From assembly GCF_900112695.1 (NCBI RefSeq), contig NZ_FOMT01000003.1:768553-832552 (forward strand): 64,000 bases of DNA. The letters are read 5' to 3'. Within the stretch, counting starts at the first letter, position 1, and each line of letters starts with the position of its first letter. The notes under the pieces were generated by a model. That model saw only the letters and a program-made list of their open reading frames with translations, made no database searches and was not told the origin of the DNA. This document shows, piece by piece, positions 48,794 through 57,669 of the stretch. The translations under genes and the position numbers were made by a program. The DNA is from Paenibacillus catalpae (GTDB taxonomy: Bacteria > Bacillota > Bacilli > Paenibacillales > Paenibacillaceae).

Positions 48794-49789
48794 ATGACGA
48801 TATCTACAATGAAAGCCGCGATTTTGGAGCAATTTAAAGAACCTTTTACAATCAGAGAGACTCCACGGCCTGTTGCACGAAAGGGGGAGGTGCTTGTTAA
48901 AATCAAAGCGAGCGGTGTGAACCCACTTGATTTAAAAATACGCGATGGCGTAGCCGCACATACCCGTACAACGACCCCTGCAATTTTGGGGCTTGATATG
49001 GCAGGGATTGTCGAAGAAGTTGGAGAAGGTGTTTCTGGATTCGAACCTGGAGATGCTGTTTTCGGCATGACTGGCGGCGTCGGCGGTATTCAAGGTTCTT
49101 TGGCAGAGTTTGCCGCGGTGGATGCAGCTTTACTGGCTAAAATGCCGTTAAAAATGTCGATGCGAGAAGCAGCTGCATTGCCGTTGATCGCCATTACCGC
49201 ATGGGAAGCTCTCATTGATCAAGCAAAGGTCCAGTCGGGACAAAAGGTGCTCATTCACGGTGGAGCGGGGGGCGTCGGTCATATTGGCATCCAGCTTGCC
49301 AAGATGCGAGGTGCTGAAGTGTTCGCGACCGGATCTGAAGCGAGTCAAACTGTCATCAAAGGCCTAGGTGCCACGCCAATCAATTATACGGTCGCATCGG
49401 TTGAAGACTATGTGCTAGCGCATACTGAAGGAGAAGGCTTCGACGTCGTGCTGGATACCGTAGGGGGCATAACGTTGGATAATTCTTTCCATGCCGTTAA
49501 AAAGTATACGGGTCACGTGGTAAGTATACTGGGCTGGGGAACGCATAGTCTCGCGCCTCTTTCTTTCCGTGCGGGAACGTATTCGGGTGTATTTACACTC
49601 ATGCCTTTACTTACTGGCAATGGGCGCGCGCATCATGGCGAGATTCTCCGCGAAATTGCGGCATGTTATGACAAAGGTTTGTTAAAACCAATTTTGAACG
49701 AGCGGTTATTTACTTTTGATCAAATTGAGGATGCTTATCGCGCTATGGGTGAAAAGCAAGTCGGAAAAATTGTAGTGAGTATCGAGTAA
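48794..49789 (+). CDS. Zinc-free medium-chain reductase (quinone oxidoreductase-like)
   Basis: 331-residue MDR enzyme that reduces quinones or alpha,beta-unsaturated carbonyls with NADPH. The GroES-like half has VKIKASGVNPLDLKIRDG and LGLDMAGIVEEVGEGV; the Rossmann half has VLIHGGAGGVGHIGIQLAK. Zinc-binding cysteines are absent, which places it with the zeta-crystallin/QorA-like group rather than alcohol dehydrogenases. ATG 48794 has GAAGGAAGGGAG upstream. It is flanked by gene scraps on the left and a good terminator on the right. Confidence 0.92.
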   Translation: MTISTMKAAILEQFKEPFTIRETPRPVARKGEVLVKIKASGVNPLDLKIRDGVAAHTRTTTPAILGLDMAGIVEEVGEGVSGFEPGDAVFGMTGGVGGIQGSLAEFAAVDAALLAKMPLKMSMREAAALPLIAITAWEALIDQAKVQSGQKVLIHGGAGGVGHIGIQLAKMRGAEVFATGSEASQTVIKGLGATPINYTVASVEDYVLAHTEGEGFDVVLDTVGGITLDNSFHAVKKYTGHVVSILGWGTHSLAPLSFRAGTYSGVFTLMPLLTGNGRAHHGEILREIAACYDKGLLKPILNERLFTFDQIEDAYRAMGEKQVGKIVVSIE

Positions 49790-49839
49790 CGGATAAGGTA
49801 AATACGAAAGTCATAGCAGGTAGGTCATCCTATACATTA

Positions 49840-49881
49840 AAAAGTGCTGTCTGTGGTGTTTGTACGACAGCACTTTTTTTG
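49840..49881 (+). terminator. Terminator after the MDR gene
   Basis: 12-bp stem AAAAGTGCTGTC/GACAGCACTTTT followed by TTTT. In 49882-50411 I see no gene; a further hairpin GAGCAGTTT/AAACTGCTC at 50272-50299 with TTTGT after it may be a relic terminator. Confidence 0.88.
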
Positions 49882-50411
49882 TTTGTGTTTGTTCTTATAG
49901 CGTGCCATGTGTAAATCGACTACGACAAATTGTCGCTGTGAGGTGAGCGAGGTAAATCATGTTGGATATGTTCATTTCTAAGGTTCTGAACTCATCCTGT
50001 AGTAGTTGATTACCTAAAGGTCTAGTTCAGGTTCACAAACGTAATATGGAGTCAAAAGAAGAAGCAGAGGCGCTACTGATAGTGGGAATTTCTTGTTAAG
50101 CTACAATGAAAGAACGCAATTACCTCCATAATCTGAGGTATCGCATGAGCGTGTGTCTTACTTTGAGTTTATATCTAAAATGAACGCATTCAGTGAATTT
50201 CCAGCAGGTGATACTTGAGAACACTTCACCGGATCGTTACGCTAAACGGGAGACTTTAGTTCAACGTTCAGGAGCAGTTTGCCAAAGCGGAAACTGCTCT
50301 TTGTGTCGCTAATACGAGTGGGCAGGGATAGTTTAAGGGTTTGAGAAACTTTCCAATAAATACCTCGTCTAATAAGTGAAAGATAATTTTCATAAAAGTG
50401 AGTGTTGGTTC

Positions 50412-50793
50412 ATGAAAATAACTGAATGGTCGGGGTTCTTGAAATTTAAGCTAATACTATTATTGTTTGGCGGCGTGCTTATCTTTTTAATTGCAGCATT
50501 ATTCTATTTTTATGTACTTCGTGGAGTTCCCGTTAATCCTGACATCATTATAATTAACAAATCAGAAATAACGGACGGTAAATTGGTGTTTACCGGTATT
50601 ACTGAATCCAGTGCATCAGCGTATAGCGGTTATACCATGCAAGAAAAAGACGGAAAGCTACTACTCACCATTAGATATGTAAGTGCCGACAAAGTGGCAC
50701 CCAAATGGTGATTTTCGCATAGAGATTCCACAGAAAGATATTACAGCTATTCAGCAGGTTTATCTACAAGGTAAAGAAACAGTGAAAAACTAG
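50412..50793 (+). pseudogene. Small membrane protein, frameshifted near its 3' end
   Basis: An ATG at 50412 (no strong ribosome site) opens a protein with one N-terminal membrane helix (LILLLFGGVLIFLIAALFYF) and an extracellular domain (IIINKSEITDGKLVFTGITE). The frame ends at 50711, but the alternative frame from near 50690 continues the same kind of sequence (KWHPNGDFRIEIPQKDITAI, then QQVYLQGKETVKN) to a TAG at 50793. A single frame change near 50690 thus splits one gene of about 126 codons. I do not recognise the family. A sequencing error is possible. Confidence 0.5.
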
Positions 50794-50814
50794 TGTGGAC
50801 AAGGGCTTCAACTA

Positions 50815-51012
50815 ACAATGTATAACTATGCAAAGTGACATTTTGGGATATCCTTAGGAATTATGAAAACCAGGCTTCAATAAGCCATTTTCGGAAATTA
50901 CTTTCTCAATAATTTTGAAAGTGACTCTTAATACATCAAGCTTTTCCGGTGCTATATTCTCAATAATTCTGACGTCACATTCCGACTTTATCCCATCATA
51001 GAGAAGTCAATT
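50815..51012. repeat. Repeat array, copy 2
   Basis: Second copy of the array at 46436-46700, same orientation: CTTAGGAATTATGAAAA, TTCTCAATAATTTTGAAAG and TTCTCAATAATTCTGACGTC, ending TGACGTCACATTCCGACT. The right half of the central palindrome is degraded here. The two TGACGTCACA cores are about 4.37 kb apart. Confidence 0.6.
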
Positions 51013-51148
51013 CTAGATAAAAAAGACTCCTTAGTAACGTTTAAGGATCCAAGCAGATCCAAAAACAGCCAAGGAGACTATTCTACCCAAAACGTTTACA
51101 AACATGCGAAGAGATATTATTGCACGAGGTATAAATATTCTAATAATT

Positions 51149-51532
51149 TTACCAACTAAAGTGCTTTTTACCGCCCAACGTGTCGGTAATATCAATTCTC
51201 AGATGGCGGATGCTCCACCGGCCACGCTTGTAACTACGGCCTTGATCGTCAATGAATTTCGCTAACGGTACGCTGGATTTGCCGGAAGTCATCATCGGTG
51301 CTTCATAGGTATACTTGCCGTCGATAGTGATTTTTGCATCAAACCATACAAATCCGGTTTCGTTTTGGACAATCAGATGGTTGTTCGTAAGGGAGATGTC
51401 GGCAATCGGAATCGAGCTTTTTGGAGCAGGAACGCATCCGGTCATTAACAAGACCAGAAAAACGATTGCCAAGCATGACGTAACGTTACTCCTCGTTGGT
51501 TTTCCAATGCTAGTCTGCAGGTTTGTCCGCAT
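51149..51532 (-). CDS. Hypothetical lipoprotein
   Basis: 127 residues with a long basic N-terminal region, one hydrophobic stretch and a lipobox LLMTGC (Cys33). The mature part is a small beta-rich domain (HLIVQNETGFVWFDAKITID; YEAPMMTSGKSSVPLAKF). I do not recognise the family. Its ATG overlaps the stop of the preceding pseudo-phosphoesterase by one base, so it is the last gene of a four-gene operon that reads from 53948 down to here. Confidence 0.75.
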   Translation of the reverse strand: MRTNLQTSIGKPTRSNVTSCLAIVFLVLLMTGCVPAPKSSIPIADISLTNNHLIVQNETGFVWFDAKITIDGKYTYEAPMMTSGKSSVPLAKFIDDQGRSYKRGRWSIRHLRIDITDTLGGKKHFSW

Positions 51533-52956
51533 TATCTACGTTCCTCCCCATTGGATTCGACAGACAGGCCGAGGTCAAATAATAAATTGGGCGCTCCGGG
51601 ATGGCCGCGGTGTACTTCAACAGCAATGACATTGGTCCCCTTTACAAGCTTGTTCAAATGGGCTTTTAAATCAACTCTGCGATAGAAGGTAAATTCATTC
51701 GGAATCGCGAGCGAGGAATCGGTTAGTACTCCGGTTAGAATGGCATCCCGAGAGACTTCCTGACCGTTTAGATAAACAACGTAACCATCCTCATAGGCGA
51801 TATGCAAAAATAAATCAGACAATTTCTTCGGATCGCTATTCCATTCAAACGATTTGCGGAAATAATAGGTCGGAGACGAGCCGGACTCCAATTTGCTTTG
51901 AATATAAGTCTGAAGTTCTTTGTTATTCGTATAGCCCAAAGGAGATCTGCCGGTTTTCCAGTCGGAATCATCGTAGTCCGGACTGCGCCAATCGTATGAC
52001 GGCAGGGGAACCGATTCCGTGTGGGAAGTTTCAATAATTGGACCTTCTCCCACCAAGTCCACCCCTTCCGGTAAGGCGGATTTGATTGAATCGTCACCCG
52101 GATGATAGTGCCATAAGGATTGAATGCCCACGAGGGAGATGTCCTGTTTCTCTTGTAATGTCGAAAGGTCCCACGAAGCCAGACTGTCCGCATTCAGTTC
52201 CAATTGATCCAGGACCTGTCCATGTTCTTTCTCTGCCTTAATGGTCAACGCATGATCATGCGCCTCCAGTACCGTAATGAAAGGCGTTTCATTCAGCTCG
52301 GACAAGTCCCACACTTTCCAGTCCTCATAGTTAGAGGTTTGATATTCGGATGGCTCTTGGGTAACTGCTAAATCAAGCACGTAGACGGAATTGCGGATGA
52401 ATACCGCGCTTATGCCGGCTTCCCTGAATGCAGTCCAAACCTCGGGAAGCTTCGGATCTTCGCTTAGCCAAGCAAAGGCAAACGTTTGCTTATTTCCATT
52501 AATCGTCTTGCGGATCCAATCCAATTGTCCGTCTCCCGCATCTTTTAACCGATCGGCATTGAGGAAGAAGAGTCTGGCGGTTCCTTTCGTAATTGAGTAG
52601 ACAGATTTCCCATAACCCGGAAGAGTTTCGGCAGGCACATGAGGATAAGCTTGGTTAAAGAGCTGTTCCGTTGTAGAACCGTCATAGACAGGGTAAAGCT
52701 GAAACGACTGCGCTTCCGGTTGCTGCTGCAACAATTGGTTGGACGCGGCAAAAAACGAAATGTCCCGGAATTGCTTGATCCATTCCCCGATTTCCCCTTC
52801 CTGCTGGCTGAAATATCCAAACCGAAACGATGCCCCGGCCGGGGCGCTTGACTTGGAGCCCTCCATTGGTACCCTTGTCCAATAGAACGAGCAAAACAGA
52901 ATGCCAATCAACACGAGCATCGATAATGAAAGCTTATATTTGTATAAGGACGCCAT
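51532..52956 (-). CDS. Membrane-anchored metallophosphoesterase-like protein lacking metal ligands, with C-terminal galactose-binding-like domain
   Basis: 474 residues: an N-terminal membrane anchor (LSMLVLIGILFCSFYW), a domain of about 190 residues, then a beta-sandwich. The first domain follows the order of calcineurin-like phosphoesterases (FRFGYFSQ; FFAASNQLL; YPVYDGSTTEQLF; LPGYGKSVYSITKGTARLFF; LNADRL; QLDWI; FAFAWLSEDPKLPEVWTAF; ISAVFIRNSVYVL), but where GDxx, GNHD, the lone His and GHxH should stand there are FSQ, ASNQ, YDGS, WLSE and IRNSVY. The C-terminal part (SPDYDDSDWKTGRSPLGY; YYFRKSFEW; YEDGYVVYLNGQEVSRDAIL) is the domain that often follows such enzymes. It is therefore probably a surface pseudoenzyme. 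The assignment is by motif order only. Confidence 0.7.
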   Translation of the reverse strand: MASLYKYKLSLSMLVLIGILFCSFYWTRVPMEGSKSSAPAGASFRFGYFSQQEGEIGEWIKQFRDISFFAASNQLLQQQPEAQSFQLYPVYDGSTTEQLFNQAYPHVPAETLPGYGKSVYSITKGTARLFFLNADRLKDAGDGQLDWIRKTINGNKQTFAFAWLSEDPKLPEVWTAFREAGISAVFIRNSVYVLDLAVTQEPSEYQTSNYEDWKVWDLSELNETPFITVLEAHDHALTIKAEKEHGQVLDQLELNADSLASWDLSTLQEKQDISLVGIQSLWHYHPGDDSIKSALPEGVDLVGEGPIIETSHTESVPLPSYDWRSPDYDDSDWKTGRSPLGYTNNKELQTYIQSKLESGSSPTYYFRKSFEWNSDPKKLSDLFLHIAYEDGYVVYLNGQEVSRDAILTGVLTDSSLAIPNEFTFYRRVDLKAHLNKLVKGTNVIAVEVHRGHPGAPNLLFDLGLSVESNGEERR

Positions 52957-52960
52957 AAGT

Positions 52961-53353
52961 CTAACCCTCTCCTCCCGGTAATGTGTTCGGCAGGGAAGGC
53001 CACCACAATATAGTGTGGTAGACTGCAGGCCAGAGAATGATCAGATTGGCAATAAAAGCAATCGTAAATCCGATTGTCCACGGCTTTAGATTGACCTCTT
53101 TTCGTCCGAGCGTCCAATGCAATATCGCCCATGTGCAGAGCCAGACGACGAGTCCAGCCGTTTCTTTTCCGGTGTAAGGACCGATGGCCCACCAAGAAGG
53201 GATCCAGGAACCCATCTTCAGCAAAATGGGATTAGCCTGCAGCGGATTGTAATAGCTCCATATGTGACTGACCGTTGTCGCAGCGATGCCAAGCCATACG
53301 GAAAGCAGGATGGCGGCGACTTCGCCCGTTTTTCGTTGTTTGGATTCTTTCAC
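52961..53353 (-). CDS. Hypothetical membrane protein
   Basis: 130 residues with three to four membrane helices (AAILLSVWLGIAATTVSHIW; TAGLVVWLCTWAILHWTLG; FTIAFIANLIILWPAVYHTIL) and several Trp and His residues near helix ends. Starts at GTG with AGGGAG upstream and ends four bases before the pseudo-phosphoesterase start, so the genes are co-transcribed. Family not recognised. Confidence 0.75.
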   Translation of the reverse strand: MKESKQRKTGEVAAILLSVWLGIAATTVSHIWSYYNPLQANPILLKMGSWIPSWWAIGPYTGKETAGLVVWLCTWAILHWTLGRKEVNLKPWTIGFTIAFIANLIILWPAVYHTILWWPSLPNTLPGGEG

Positions 53354-53384
53354 TTTTTTTCACTCCCTATCGACCAGGTTGCAA

Positions 53385-53948
53385 TCATACCATTTTCAGT
53401 TTCGTCATGCCGATTCCGCACGCAAAGCCGATTAATAAACAGATCCAGAATAGCGTAACCAGCAAAGCGATGATTCCGGTAAGCGCCGAGCCCGCTGTGA
53501 GATTATGGCGAAACCGGCGCAATAAAAAGGCCGCCGCGATTCCTAAGGGGAGCGGGTACAGCGATACGAATTCTTTATATTCCATCACGATTAAATGCAC
53601 CTCGGGGCTATGGTACATCAGCCACTGCTGGGGACCGTCCGGACCTCGGTAAGGAATGTAGAGCCAGTTGCCGAGCGCGATCGTTATCAGAACCAATAGG
53701 TTCGTGAGCCAGAGCACCCATTCCAGGTTGGCCGCGGCTCCCTGCTTGCCCCGCAGCATGGGATAGGTCAGGTGAAGCGCTTGGCAGCTCATGATCACGG
53801 TGACGGTCGCTCCTAATCCGTGCAGGACGGCCTCCAGCTTATGGTTGCTGTATCCGATGACATTAAACAAAGGGATTGATAAAAAAAGCAGTGCGGCTAC
53901 GCTCGCTTGCGTAACCGCAAAATCTTTTGCAGTGAACATGGATTTCAT
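53385..53948 (-). CDS. Hypothetical polytopic membrane protein
   Basis: 187 residues with five hydrophobic segments. Histidines lie in or beside helices: HKLEAVLHGLG, CQALHLTYPML and MYHSPEVHLIVMEY, an arrangement that could ligate haem or metal; this is inference. First gene of the minus-strand operon, divergent from the SLH phosphoesterase gene. Family not recognised. Confidence 0.75.
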   Translation of the reverse strand: MKSMFTAKDFAVTQASVAALLFLSIPLFNVIGYSNHKLEAVLHGLGATVTVIMSCQALHLTYPMLRGKQGAAANLEWVLWLTNLLVLITIALGNWLYIPYRGPDGPQQWLMYHSPEVHLIVMEYKEFVSLYPLPLGIAAAFLLRRFRHNLTAGSALTGIIALLVTLFWICLLIGFACGIGMTKLKMV

Positions 53949-54357
53949 CGGCTGTCCATCTCTTTCCTCTTGGGATGTGATGTCGATTATTGTAGAAAAG
54001 TATGATCAGAGGAATGTTAATGCTAGATTACGAAATTGTAAATGCCGCACCTTCTAATGCCGGGTGACGCGGTTTCAATGGTTAGAATTGGGTTACTTTA
54101 AAATTAATATTATCTTAAAATTTTAATTAATATTTTACTAGTATAATAATTTTGGCAGTTGGTTAACAGGAATATCTGTGAATTCCGCAATCCTTTCGTG
54201 GTACACAGGGAAAGCAAAGCATACTAGCAGATTAGGTGGTGTGCCGGACGTCAGCGGGGTAAGGAGGAGGTTCTAATTGGTTTTAGATTGAGTATGGAAG
54301 AGACCGAACAGGGGTTCCATGGTTCCGACTGCTAATGACAGAGAAGGGGATGACAAA

Positions 54358-57300
54358 GTGAAAGTTAAGTTAAAAGCCAAGTGGAAAGGTTTAACTTTGG
54401 CTCTATTTGTATGTACGGTTGTGTTTACTATTGGTGCTTACAACGTGTCGGCTGAAAGCACGATCGTTAAGGGGCCATACTTACTGTTCGAGGGACAAAA
54501 CACCTCGATGAGCGTCATGTGGCAGACAAGCGATAACCAGTCGAATACGATCAAGTGGGGGACAGACACGACTTATTCGTTGGGGCAGGAGACCGTTCAA
54601 ACGTACGGTGCCGACAACCAGCACAAGTACACAATCACCGGGCTGCAGCCGGGTACGAAGTATTACTATGAGGTAGCTGGTCAGACAGGTTCGTTCGTCG
54701 CTGCTCCTGCAAATGACGCTACTTCCGTGAAGTTTCTCTCTTACGGCGACAGCCGTACCCAACCGGAATATCAGGATAAGGTAGCCGACCTAGCTCGGAA
54801 GGCGTATGCCGAAGACCCGGCCTACCAATCGATTCTCTTGAACAGCGGGGATATTGCTTCAAGCGACTCCGAAAGCAACTGGACCGCTCAATATTTCGTG
54901 CCTGAATCGGCCTATCCACAGATGCACGCTCTCCAAACAGAGGTGCCGATGATGGGGGCAAGGGGCAATCATGAGGGCGTTGGTTCCGTTTATGAGAAGT
55001 ACTACCCGTATCCGTACGTGGATGACTTCTACTGGTCCTTCGATTATGGTCCGGTCCATGTTTCGGTAATCGACGAATATGCGGACTTTAAGGAAGGCTC
55101 GGCACAGTATAACTGGCTGGAAAACGATCTTGCCACTACGGACAAGCCATGGAAAATCGTAATGGGCCATCAGCCTGCCTGGGGTGCCGGTACGCACGAG
55201 AACAATACCGATGTCCAAGAATACATTCACCCTCTCCTGAAGAAGTTCGGGGTGCCGCTGTATCTTAACGGACACAATCATAACTATGCCCGCGCCGAAG
55301 TTGACGGGATCGAGTACCTTACTTCCGGCGGCGGCGGCGCTCCATCGTACGATGTAAACCCAAGCTGGCCGAATATCGTCAAGGCTGACAAGTCGTACTT
55401 CTTGACTATGTTTGATGTTCAAGGGGATACCATGAAAGTGACTTCCAAGAGGATTGACGGCACGGAAATCGAGACCATCACGGTTCACAACACAACGCAG
55501 GAAGATTTGGATATTGCCAAGGCAACTCTTGCTGCGGATAAAGATACGCTGCAAACGGACGTGCCTGAAAGCAGCGTTAAGCTTGATTTGACGGCCGTTG
55601 ACAGTAAGGATGCCAATGTGGATCTGTCGAATGCCAATATGAGCTACAAAACGGATAAACCCGATTTGGTTTCCATTGCATCGGAAGGAACAGTGACCGT
55701 CAAGAAGAAACCCGTGTTTAATGAATCGGTTCAGGTTTGGGCTGAGATCTATAACGCAGGCGAGATTGTGAAATCCAATACGGTAACGATCAATGTCAAA
55801 AATCCTGACGGTTTGGCTGAAGTAACGTTAGCATCGGATCACGATACGTTGACCGGCGATGCGAATTCTTCCGCTAAGTTAAGCTTATCGGCGAAGGACA
55901 ATTTGGGAGCGGCCATGGATCTTTCTTCGGCCGAGGTCAAATACAAATCAAGCTCCGATGATATCGTAGCTATCTCTGCTGACGGCATTGTAACGGTGAA
56001 AAATAAGCCTCTTCGCGCAACGTCCGTAACGATTGAGGCGGAAGTTACCGTGCAAGGAATAACCGTTGACAGCAATAAGGTATCCATTCTGGTTGGCTCT
56101 TTGCCAAGCGGAGATTCCCATTTGCTCATATCGCCAATTAAGAGCCCTTATGACGATATGGAAGAAAAAGCGGACGGATCTCTGGATATGGATAGTTCCG
56201 ATCTGGAAATTATCATGGAAGGCTCAACGGACAAACCGCAACAGATTGGTCTTCGGTTTGCTGGCCTCGCTCTTCCTAAAGGGGCAAAAATTGTTGATGC
56301 CTACGTTCAGTTTTCCGTTGACGAGCCAGATAACAACCTTAATCCGTTTAACGTGAATATTTATGCGGAAGCAGTTGCAAATTCGCTTCCGGATAAACCG
56401 GGTAATATTTCATCACGCGTGAAATCGAATGATTTTGTAAGCTGGAAGGATATACCGGAATGGACAGTCGAACACGAAGCCGGTCCGAACCAGCAAACTC
56501 CTAACCTGGCATCCTTGGTTCAGCAAATCGTAAATATGGATGATTGGAAGGAAGGGAACGCAATGACTTTCCTTCTCACCGGTCAGGGTACAAGATCCGC
56601 TGAATCCTTTGAAGGCGCAGGTAACAACGCGGATCAAGTTGCGCATCTCTATGTTGTCTATACAAATGCGGATACGACAACTCCGGGCGACGGAGGCACA
56701 CCAGGCAACGGCGGAACACCGGGCAACGGTGGTACGCCAGGTAATGGAGGAACACCGGGCAACGGTGGTACACCAGGTAACGGAGGAACACCGGGCAATG
56801 GTGGTACACCAGGTAACGGCAGCGGCACACCGGGCAACGGCGGAACGCCTGTCATTCCGGCTAACCCGTTCAAAGACGTCGACTCGCATTACGATTGGGC
56901 GAAAGACGCCATTGCAGTGCTCGCCGATAAAGGCATTATTAACGGCACGACGTCCACAACCTTCGCCCCGGGCAAGCAAATTACGCGAGCAGACTTTATG
57001 GAAATGCTCGTCCGCATGCTGGACCTGAAGGCTGACGTAACGTCCAACTTCAGCGACGTGAAATCGAGCGACTATTACTATCAAGCGCTTGGCGTCGTTA
57101 AGGCGCTTGGCATCGCGAACGGAACGGGCGACAACGAGTTCAATCCGCGCGCGAACATCTCGCGTCAGGACATGATGGTTCTAATGAGCCGCGCGATGGA
57201 AGTGACCGGCAAGCTGGCCATGAACGGCGATCCGGCAGAGCTGAACGGCTTCAAGGATAAATCGAAGCTCGCGCCTTACGCGGTCGATGCGGCTGCCGAT

Positions 57301-57417
57301 ATGGTAAAAGCGGGCATCGTTCAAGGCAGCGCTTCGGTGCTGAATCCGACCGGTCAGGCAACACGGGCGGAAACCGCACAAATGATCTACCGTCTCTATC
57401 TGCTGCTGCAGAAGTAA
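54358..57417 (+). CDS. S-layer-anchored metallophosphoesterase
   Basis: 1019-residue secreted, wall-bound enzyme. After a signal peptide (cut near NVSAES) comes a purple-acid-phosphatase-type Fn3 domain (SVMWQTSDNQSNTIKWG; YTITGLQPGTKYYYEV), then a calcineurin-like phosphoesterase with D131 (YGDSR), D165 (NSGDIASS), N204-H205 (RGNHE), H271 (MGHQP) and H306/H308 (NGHNHNYAR). Two bacterial Ig-like domains, a DNRLRE-like beta domain (LRFAGLALPKGAKIVDAYVQ), eight GTPGNG repeats and three SLH domains (NPFKDVDSHYDWAKDAI; FSDVKSSDYYYQALG; FKDKSKLAPYAVDAA) follow. GTG 54358 is preferred over ATG 54319 because GAAGGGGA precedes it. It should hydrolyse phosphate esters outside the cell. The ~410-base gap upstream (53949-54357) holds the divergent promoters. 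Confidence 0.9.
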   Translation: MKVKLKAKWKGLTLALFVCTVVFTIGAYNVSAESTIVKGPYLLFEGQNTSMSVMWQTSDNQSNTIKWGTDTTYSLGQETVQTYGADNQHKYTITGLQPGTKYYYEVAGQTGSFVAAPANDATSVKFLSYGDSRTQPEYQDKVADLARKAYAEDPAYQSILLNSGDIASSDSESNWTAQYFVPESAYPQMHALQTEVPMMGARGNHEGVGSVYEKYYPYPYVDDFYWSFDYGPVHVSVIDEYADFKEGSAQYNWLENDLATTDKPWKIVMGHQPAWGAGTHENNTDVQEYIHPLLKKFGVPLYLNGHNHNYARAEVDGIEYLTSGGGGAPSYDVNPSWPNIVKADKSYFLTMFDVQGDTMKVTSKRIDGTEIETITVHNTTQEDLDIAKATLAADKDTLQTDVPESSVKLDLTAVDSKDANVDLSNANMSYKTDKPDLVSIASEGTVTVKKKPVFNESVQVWAEIYNAGEIVKSNTVTINVKNPDGLAEVTLASDHDTLTGDANSSAKLSLSAKDNLGAAMDLSSAEVKYKSSSDDIVAISADGIVTVKNKPLRATSVTIEAEVTVQGITVDSNKVSILVGSLPSGDSHLLISPIKSPYDDMEEKADGSLDMDSSDLEIIMEGSTDKPQQIGLRFAGLALPKGAKIVDAYVQFSVDEPDNNLNPFNVNIYAEAVANSLPDKPGNISSRVKSNDFVSWKDIPEWTVEHEAGPNQQTPNLASLVQQIVNMDDWKEGNAMTFLLTGQGTRSAESFEGAGNNADQVAHLYVVYTNADTTTPGDGGTPGNGGTPGNGGTPGNGGTPGNGGTPGNGGTPGNGGTPGNGSGTPGNGGTPVIPANPFKDVDSHYDWAKDAIAVLADKGIINGTTSTTFAPGKQITRADFMEMLVRMLDLKADVTSNFSDVKSSDYYYQALGVVKALGIANGTGDNEFNPRANISRQDMMVLMSRAMEVTGKLAMNGDPAELNGFKDKSKLAPYAVDAAADMVKAGIVQGSASVLNPTGQATRAETAQMIYRLYLLLQK
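56686..56850 (+). repeat. In-frame 18-bp tandem repeat encoding (GTPGNG)n
   Basis: Eight GTPGNG units linking the beta domain to the SLH domains. Synonymous codons alternate (ACACCGGGC versus ACACCAGGT) so that a 36-bp higher-order unit is visible, which suggests recent unequal duplication of pairs. It is a flexible wall-spanning linker. Confidence 0.85.
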
Positions 57418-57456
57418 GGCAGCCTACAAAATTAAACCAGAAGCATAATTAATGTA

Positions 57457-57504
57457 AATGGCGGCGTTAGGGTGTCTATCCTTTCGCCGCCATTGCATAT
57501 GTTT
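57457..57504 (+). terminator. Terminator-like hairpin after the SLH phosphoesterase gene
   Basis: AATGGCGGCG/CGCCGCCATT 10-bp stem with an 18-base loop, 40 bases past the stop. Only GCATATGTTTTG follows, so the T run is poor. Confidence 0.65.
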
Positions 57505-57669
57505 TGAATGCATATGATTTACGAGACCTTAATATGAAATTAACGTTCGGCACACATCTATTTCATAGTATTAATAGGTAGGTACAAAGATATTGGTTTC
57601 AGCCTGATTTGCCTACTGGCAAGTGGTTATGGGCCGCACCTAACATAATGAAGAAATGAGTGCATCGTG

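Noticed and set aside
54180..54357. Possible cyclic-di-GMP riboswitch before the SLH phosphoesterase gene
   Set aside because: A CAGGGAAAGCAAAGC stretch is suggestive, but the remaining conserved elements and pairing are not present.
54859..55554. 231-codon minus-strand open frame inside the SLH phosphoesterase gene
   Set aside because: Antisense to a clearly functional gene with intact catalytic motifs; an effect of GC-rich codon use.
56686..56850. Short tandem repeats that could suggest a CRISPR array
   Set aside because: Units are contiguous, 18 bp, in frame and without spacers; they encode a protein linker.
56413..57084. 223-codon minus-strand open frame with Cys/Thr/Ala repeats
   Set aside because: It is the mirror of the GTPGNG minisatellite in the real gene.
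57500..57666. Possible metal or cobalamin riboswitch before the HupE/TPR operon
   Set aside because: I looked for conserved riboswitch cores in this leader and found none.
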